A stretch of 64,000 bases of DNA, from assembly GCA_023014485.1 (NCBI GenBank), contig JAJOZX010000921.1, positions 888,501 through 952,500 of the forward strand. The letters run 5' to 3'. The stretch comes from Bathynomus jamesi. Lineage: Eukaryota; Arthropoda; Malacostraca; Isopoda; Cirolanidae. Positions 58,089 to 64,000 of this stretch are shown here, piece after piece. The translations under genes and the position numbers were made by a program. The notes under the pieces are model-generated. The model was not told where the DNA came from. It was given only the letters and a program-made list of their open reading frames with translations, and made no database searches. Position 1 is the first letter of the stretch. Every line of letters begins with the position of its first letter.

Positions 58089-58740
58089 CAAACTCACAGG
58101 GAAAAAGAAAAAGTGATTCCAAAGCCTTTCGTGTATTCAGACGTACACCTCGTCAGGGAATGAAGGGAAAAAGCGAGATGCCCAAAATACTCGTATATAC
58201 AGCGGGACGGAAACAAAAAGATTAGCACATAATTAACAAGAGTTAATGAGGCAGAAGGAATTTTAACAGGATATTGTTAATTTCATAATTTTACACATTC
58301 CCGCACTGTTATTGAAATTATTTTTAAAATGGATAAATGCACATTCTAGAACATTCCTTTCAATTACATCTGTTTTTAACAAGCGCTTTAGAACTATCCC
58401 ACTTGGTACTATGGTTACATCTTTACATATGGTTAAACAATGCACTAGAATTATTTGCTGTTCTACACGCATATTTATGCTGTTTTACCCTAATAGCTAA
58501 CGTTTTACCCATTTGGCCTATATATACTGAGTCACATTGTGTACATCCGATCGAATACACACAGCCAACCGCATTATCTGGGCTATTCCTTATTTGGCGT
58601 GATTTAGCAGTATTATTATATTTAAAGACTACGTTGATAGCAATTGCTTTAAGTAAAGTCGGAAGATATTTAAAATTAACATGGTAAGGTAGGCTAAGGA
58701 TATTTTTGTGCTCAAATTCCTTTACAGTTACATTATTATA
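58086..58740 (-). pseudogene. Penelope-like element: GIY-YIG endonuclease remnant
   Basis: The minus strand reads LPYHVNFKYLPTLLKAIAIN, VVFKYNNTAKSRQIRNSPDN, then GCVYSIGCTQCDSVYIGQMG (the GIY-YIG core: VYSI...VYIGQ), KTLAIRVKQHKYACRTANNS (catalytic R and the RV..H motif) and, after a frame change, LLKTDVIERNVLECAFIHFK with the metal-binding E and an N further on. This is the C-terminal nuclease of Penelope-like retroelements; the RT part upstream is missing. It is the only element of this class seen here. Its 3' side ends at (TA)n. Confidence 0.85.
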
Positions 58741-58744
58741 ATAT

Positions 58745-59109
58745 CATTATTACACCCTACCAAGGTGTAGACGACCATGCAAGATTTCAGAACGTACAGC
58801 TAGACGAATTGAAAGAATGGCTGCTGCGAATCCACGAGTGGCTGCAGGTGATATCTGCCAATCTGGACACACACAGTATTAAATACTTTTTGTAAGTAAA
58901 TGTACAAAAACTTTTACATTTTAACTTTTTTATTTTCCTCAAATTCTTTGATGTTTTACATTGTTTGTTGGAGTTAAACTAATTTTTTTTATTTGTTGAA
59001 TTTTTTCAAACGAACTGTAAACTTTTCTTAACAATTCTATGCATGGTACAAAAGATAAGAATAATATAACTGAAATATTTCTCTGTATGAATACTTATGA
59101 GTGACACTG
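58745..59109 (+). mobile_element. Deletion derivative of Tc1 family T
   Basis: The first 100 bp match 40165-40262 (GACGACCATGCAAGATTTCAG-type sequence encoding CRPCKISERTARRIERMAAA) and the rest matches 40956-41188, including AGTAAATGTACAAAAACTTT and a terminal GTGACACTG before TA. The catalytic region is deleted at about 58860. The left end is truncated. Confidence 0.82.
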
Positions 59110-59408
59110 TATATATAGTGGCACAGAACATTAGGCTACAACAGTATAAACATTAACAACAACCTGGCGGGATTTCATCACCCGAAGATACACGCGCGTT
59201 CTCGTCCAGAGGTGTTTTACGTTGTTAACCCCCTGCACTCGAGTCAATGGATAGCATTTAATTCAAATATACCTGGCAAATACGAGGATACCATAATGCC
59301 ATTAGATGGAAGTATAAACGCATAATTAAGTAAAAATGATGATGAAAGAGTAGAAAAAAGGTAACTTCATATGGCTATCATAAATGCTTAATCATTTAAA
59401 TTAAGAAC

Positions 59409-59442
<34 letters not shown>
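59409..59442. repeat. (TA)n microsatellite
   Basis: TA run with one AAT interruption, 83 bp left of the unclassified transposon. Confidence 0.9.
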
Positions 59443-59804
59443 AACCGAAATGGCTGGCATCATGATTATATGTTATCAACATTGCAGGTTAAGATGAATA
59501 GGGTTATATTGTTGCATTGCATAACACTGGGCAACACGTATTTTATTGAATGATATCTGACACTTGATTCTAGGTAATTTGGGTGCGCTGAATACGAATT
59601 TCAACTCGGTTTGGCTCTATCAGGTCCTGATTCTTGTCGACAGCCTATGTGCCATTTTCCAGATTTTTCAAATTAGGACTAAAAAATTAAGTCATGTGTT
59701 AAATTTTTTTCAAGTTTCATGAATACAAGCAGTTCAAACTACAGTAAAATTACATTATAACGATAGAAATGACTTAAAATAAAAAACAAACAGATATGAA
59801 GCTT

Positions 59805-61774
59805 TCACTGTGGCAAAAATTTTCTTTTGTAAGACTTTCTAGCGTATTTGCTTGTTGATGGCAGGTCTCTTTTCAAGCACCAGCAGTAATCAGCCATCAT
59901 GTGGGAATCCCAGCGGCCTTGGTACCGTTCCTCCATAATTTTGATATCTTGGTGGAATCTCTCCCCTTGTTCGTCACTTACATCACCTAAATTACTTGGA
60001 AATTGGTCAAGATGGCTATTCAAAAAATGCATTTTTATGCTCATATTGCAACCTAACTCTTTGTAGTCCCCTTAAAAGTTTTTTTACGATTTCTTCGTAG
60101 TTATCTGCCCTATAATTGCCTAAAAAGTTTTCTATCAAGTCCACGAATGAGAACCAGCCATTTTTTTCGCGTTCATTCATGACATTAGGAAAATTGCTGT
60201 CTTTAATCATTGTTCTTATTTGTGGACCGTCGAAAATTCCCGCCTTGATTTTTTCATAACTTAAACTTGGAAATTTTGAAGTTATGTATTTGAAACACTC
60301 GCCGTTCGTATCTAAAGCTTTTACATATTGTTTAATGAGGCCTAGTTTTATATGCAGAGGAGGAAATATGATTTTATCTCTGCTCACTAAAGGTGGATTA
60401 ATTACGTTTTTTTCTCCGACAGTAAGTGATGTTCGTGCTGGCCAGATTTGTTTGAAATAATGTTCTTCCTTGGCTCTGCTGTCCCATAAGCAAAGGAAGC
60501 AGGGATATTTAGTATACCCTCCTTGTTGTCCTAGCAGAAAATTAACCATTTTTAAGTCAACACATATGATCCACTCGTGCTCCCTATATTTGATAAGATT
60601 TAAAACCTTTTCTATATGTTCATACTTTTCTTTTAATTTTGTTGAGTGCCCAATCGGTATCGAGCCGTATAGATTGCCATTATGCAACAACACACACTTA
60701 AGACTTCTTTTCGAACTGTCTAAAAACAAGCGCCAATCATTTGCATCGTAAGACTCAACCCCATCTTCTTTAACAAACCAACTATGTCGCAGCAATATAC
60801 TAAACTATCCTCTGTTCTAAAATATTTAACAAGTTCTTCTCTTTTTCTGTAAAATGAAATGTATGTGTTTGAAGTAAGCAAGTTTTTCTCTAAGTCTTGA
60901 AGCTAAAATTTCCGCAGCCTTTTTTGGCAAATTTAGATCCCTTACAAGATCATTCAACTCGGCCTGGTTAAACTTTTGCGGATCGTTTTGACTTTCAAAT
61001 ACGCTGGGGTCAAAATCGGTGTCTGACTCCTCAAAGTGCATAACAATATTTTCAGGAACATCTTCAACTAATTCTTGAGTTGGCAGACCCTTAAATTTTG
61101 GAATGGGGATCTCATTTGAATGTAGCACAGGTCGTATCGCGGTGTCGAAATTTGGGTACTCGATACAATGTTATTTTTCTTAGTGAAGCCCGAAGTCTTG
61201 ACAAAGCAAAGGTAGCAATCGGTCTCGTGGTTAGTAGGCTCTCGCCACACCTGATATGGAAAAAAAATTGTAAAGCGTTAACAAAAGCGACGAGAGACTT
61301 GTTTTTATGAATTTTATCAAAAGTTATCACCCAAACATTTAACATTTCTATGTGTTTCAACCTTATGCAATATTTGAGATTCTTATAAACATTTTCTGTA
61401 AATTTTTGTTTATGTACCTAAGTTACAATTACATTTAGGTAAGTTACAGTATACTAGTGATTAAATTACGTAGTTTTATGAAATCATAAACTTACCATCG
61501 GAACTCCAAAAGGTATTTTTGAATCCGAACCCTTCGTCCAATGTCGCAGTCTTTCAATGCATATAGTGCAGGCTTTATGTGGAGCCCACGATTTATCTTG
61601 GTCCCCCAGTTTTATGCCAAAATAAGCTAAGTAAGCTCTTTTTACGAAGTCAGTTATATTTGCTCGTTGATGTGGAAGTGTAAAATTTCCACATATATAA
61701 CAGAAGGAATCAGGGTTGTTTTTGCATTTGAACTTTCTAGTGCTTGATGACATATTGCTTGATTGTTCTGCCAA
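59805..61774 (-). pseudogene. Putative transposase gene of the unclassified element, frameshifted
   Basis: Exon 1 (61774-61496) has a cysteine/histidine cluster: C25 and C28 (FCYICGNF), H66, C69, C72 (WAPHKACTICIERL). After a 245-nt intron, exon 2 starts VWREPTNHETDCYLCF (H101, C105, C108), then PNFDTAIRPVLHSNEIPIPK, an acidic stretch and LNDLVRDLNLPKKAAEILAS. A 259-codon open stretch (60795-60016) holds WRLFLDSSKRSLKCVLLHNG, EWIICVDLKMVNFLLGQQGG, YTKYPCFLCLWDSRAKEEHY and PPLHIKLGLIKQYVKAL. The end reads SHLDQFPSNLGDVSDEQGER, FHQDIKIMEERYQGRWDSHM and MADYCWCLKRD. At least four one-base shifts break it (near 61150, 60840, 60760, 60040). D in LFLDSS, D in ICVDLK and E in EQGERFHQD could form an RNase H-type triad; this is inference. 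Confidence 0.75.
61251..61495 (-). other. Predicted 245-nt GT-AG intron
   Basis: The minus strand reads CCGATG then GTAAGTTT at 61495, and a T-rich tract followed by CATATCAG at 61251, then GTGTGGCGAGAGCC. Joining the exons gives FGVPM-VWREP in one frame, whereas read-through hits stops. Both splice sites fit consensus. Confidence 0.75.
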
Positions 61775-62514
61775 TTTGTAAAGGTATTTAAAGCCCTTAA
61801 TTCATATAAATTTAAGAAAATCTGAAATATAAACACAAAAATTAGTTTAAATAGGTACTTATTATGAAATAGGTACTTACAATCTATGAAATTAAACTAG
61901 AAACACGGATGAGTAGGTACAACATAAATTACGTCTAATTAAATCAACTATATTAAATCACGATGACAAAATTACTCACTAAATCATATGCCAATTCAAA
62001 ATTATGTTAATGCCCAAACTTAATTAACTAACTCGACTGACTGACTGACTGACTGACTGATTGAATTGACTGATTAACTCTGGAAACGAGTCGCTTTTAT
62101 ATATTTTAGTTGTCCCTCTAGAATACTCTACAGAGAACAGGAACGCTCGAGAAAATTTTAGAATTCTATGATATTTTTAGCTTAATTTACTATTAAAATG
62201 GGTTAAAAATGACAAAATTAAAAATATTTTTAGGGTGTTACATATAAAATATACATAATACAACAATACCATAACAATAGGTACAATACCTAGATAAAAA
62301 CCTAGTTGCATAATGTGTAACTGCAAAAAGACAGCGAGTATTGAGAAAAAAACCTTTTTATGAATACGACGAAAGAGGAGGGGTGTTGAGCAAAATCAGG
62401 ACCTGATAGAGCAAAACCGAGTAAAAATTCGTGCTCAGCGCACCCAAATTACCTAGAAGTAACTGTCAAATCTAATTCAATAGACACAAATTTGAAATTT
62501 GTTCCCCAGTGTAA

Positions 62515-62852
62515 TTATCGTTCAGCGAATAAATTACCTTTCACTATTTTGTAATACATATACCCCATTTACAGTAAACGAAATATCTTTTTGCTATTGG
62601 TCAAATGAACAGCGCCCTAGCCAAATCAAGTTCATTGACGTTCATGAATTACAAGAATGCATTAAATTTAGAGTGGCGAAGGGCAATTGCATTATACTGT
62701 ATACAATAAATAATAATAAACATAGTTTATTCTTCTACAATAACTGACGGAACGATAGTATACCTGACAAATTTACAAAAGAATAAAATTAAACCTAAAT
62801 TACTAAATTCACATTACAATAAAAGATAACATAACAGTTAATCACTTTAAAC
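62515..62852. other. Non-coding, nothing recognised
   Basis: AT-rich; one 82-codon frame at 62499-62747 that starts inside the transposon TIR and has no motif. Confidence 0.45.
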
Positions 62853-63069
62853 CAGCATTTCTTAGCCTGGGGGAAATTTCAGGAATCGAGGGGGGATTTA
62901 CGGCAGAATTTTGTTTGGTGATCATATAATTAGTGTGCATTATAAGTCTGCTAATGTTATTAAATTTTGTCTTCGAGGCTACTTTTTTCCGTATCCTAAT
63001 GGAGGGGGAAATTGAGTAGGGCAAACTGGTCGAAGGGGGAAATGACACGAAAGAGGTTAAGAACCGCTG
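62853..63069. mobile_element. hAT-type MITE, CAGC(A/G)xTTCTTA ends
   Basis: CAGCATTTCTTAGCC at the left and GGTTAAGAACCGCTG at the right form TIRs with mismatches, flanked by the perfect 8-bp duplication CTTTAAAC (62845-62852 and 63070-63077). Length 217 bp. The inner ends CTGGGGGAAATTTC and GAAGGGGGAAATG are also near-symmetric. The CAGCGGTTCTTAACC type of end is common in animal hAT MITEs. Confidence 0.9.
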
Positions 63070-63077
63070 CTTTAAAC

Positions 63078-63735
63078 AATAAAAGAATGAAAAAAATTGC
63101 ATTGAAATTTGTAAGAAAACATGAGGCAAATTTCTTAAGATATATATACAGTATATACTTAGTGGGCCGGCCAAAAATTGAAAAGTCCTCTAGAAAAAAA
63201 CTTAACGGCATTTTTTGTTAATAGCAAGCACCCACCTTAGATAAGTAGTATTGAGGACGCCAAACAAGATGTGGGTAGATGCCACTCTCAATTTTGGGTT
63301 TGAAGGTCCCATACAAGGTTACAAAAGTCAAATTCTGAAAAATTCAGAATTTTTGCATTTCAGTGGTGGCTCTACAACAACGTGTTTAAAGGTGTATCAT
63401 TAGCACATAAAGCATATTTTTGTGATTTTATGGATAATAATTGAATGTAATTATGACTCTGGATGTCTTTATTTCCATTAAACCTACATTTAGCATGCTG
63501 GATGAGGTGCGCATGTGCCTACTACTACCATAGTACAATAGCATACTTTAACATGCTGAATATTTTCAATGCACTGGCTGGCCAGACATTGGTTTGGTAT
63601 ATGCAATTAAAAGAGTGCAGACAATGCCAGCTGGTAAAATAATAATAATAATACTGCTAAAGGATAATACGGTCAGAGCGGTCACGCATCTCTCAAGACA
63701 CAAGATGCCTCTTCAATCTTCAAGATGATGATAGG
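63078..63735. other. Non-coding; possible Tc1-like end at 63158
   Basis: After a short (TA)n at 63140, TTAGTGGGCCGGCCAAAAATTG looks like a transposon end, but no partner was found. Otherwise nothing recognised. Confidence 0.35.
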
Positions 63736-64000
63736 GAGCCACCTTCACTCGGGTTGACAGTTTGCCTTCTTGCACTAGGCGTCACGCTCATGATGTCATG
63801 AAGCTAGTTCAGCAGTTGAAGCAGTTTGACGTCCTCAGAGTTCACGTAAGTGAAGCAGGATATACAGATGCCGCCACTAACATCCCACTTGTTTCACTGG
63901 CAACCAAAGACACTGCACCCACAGATGTTGTGGAGAACCTACTGACAGCTCAGGATCGAGGAAAGCAGCATGTAAACGGCTTCATGAAGGACAGACTGAT
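63736..64000 (+). CDS. Open frame running off the window, family not recognised
   Basis: The plus strand is open for 88 codons to the window end: TRRHAHDVMKLVQQLKQFDV, then RVHVSEAGYTDAATNIPLVS, LATKDTAPTDVVENLLTAQD and RGKQHVNGFMKDRL. The regular amphipathic pattern, higher GC content than its surroundings and absence of stops suggest real or recently lost coding capacity. No start codon or splice acceptor is evident on the left, so it may be an internal exon or an element ORF. I do not recognise the protein. Confidence 0.4.

Larger units (their letters stand above)
59525..62511 (-). mobile_element. Unclassified DNA transposon with long TIRs and TAA duplication
   Basis: Termini CACTGGG...CCCAGTG are flanked by TAA on both sides (59522-59524 and 62512-62514). 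Behind the ends a 66-bp block (59568-59633, containing TAGGTAATTTGGGTGCGCTG) is mirrored at 62392-62457 with six mismatches. The outer 45-50 bp are a looser inverted pair. The 2987-bp element encodes, on the minus strand, a spliced gene (61774 down to 59805). CACTG ends and a 3-bp duplication recall the CMC (CACTA/Mirage/Chapaev) group, but the protein does not show a CACTA transposase signature I recognise, so the class is left open. Confidence 0.85.

Overview
The window reads as repeat-dense, AT-rich, non-coding arthropod nuclear DNA, most likely from a decapod-type crustacean. The evidence is long (TA)n and (CA)n microsatellites every few kilobases, tRNA-derived SINEs, several non-LTR retrotransposon clades, many TA-target DNA transposons, and short CCTAA/TTAGG-like motifs that match the arthropod telomere unit. 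The organism call is inference. I found no host gene that I could support, and no rRNA, CRISPR or bacterial gene organisation. Almost everything readable is mobile DNA in some stage of decay, often nested.

Left part (1-16.6 kb): a short TIR MITE; a structurally complete DD41D Tc1/mariner-superfamily element with an intact 363-codon transposase (528-1888); two tiny hairpin elements that are little more than paired TIRs (4290-4381 and 9026-9103); a hAT derivative with a perfect 8-bp target duplication (5429-6033); decayed Tc1 copies; a tRNA-bearing inverted-repeat module (8567-8940); and a LINE whose reverse transcriptase frame carries an in-frame 17-copy 15-bp minisatellite (10.74-12.72 kb).

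Centre (17-30 kb): one LINE (A, plus strand) is split into three pieces. A second LINE (B, minus strand, near full length) sits in its YADD-box region together with a dispersed repeat. A third LINE (C, minus strand) is inserted further on with an 11-bp target duplication, and C itself contains a hAT MITE. Next comes a three-level nest: a SINE interrupted by a hAT element, which is interrupted by a second hAT element. Both hAT insertions have perfect 8-bp target duplications.

Satellite (31.1-34.1 kb): five head-to-tail 456-bp units followed by about 1.4 inverted units, lying between (TA)n tracts.

Right part (34-64 kb): hAT derivatives, Tc1, mariner and several diverged DD41D elements (one carrying a Tc1 copy in its last codons), long foldback MITEs with CCTAA motifs near the loop, SINEs, a Penelope-like GIY-YIG remnant, and tRNA-like inverted-repeat modules. 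The most interesting object is at 59525-62511: a DNA transposon with long TIRs, terminal CACTGGG, a TAA target duplication, and an intron-containing gene on the minus strand whose protein family I cannot place in a named superfamily. A second fragment of that family lies at 4990-5270.
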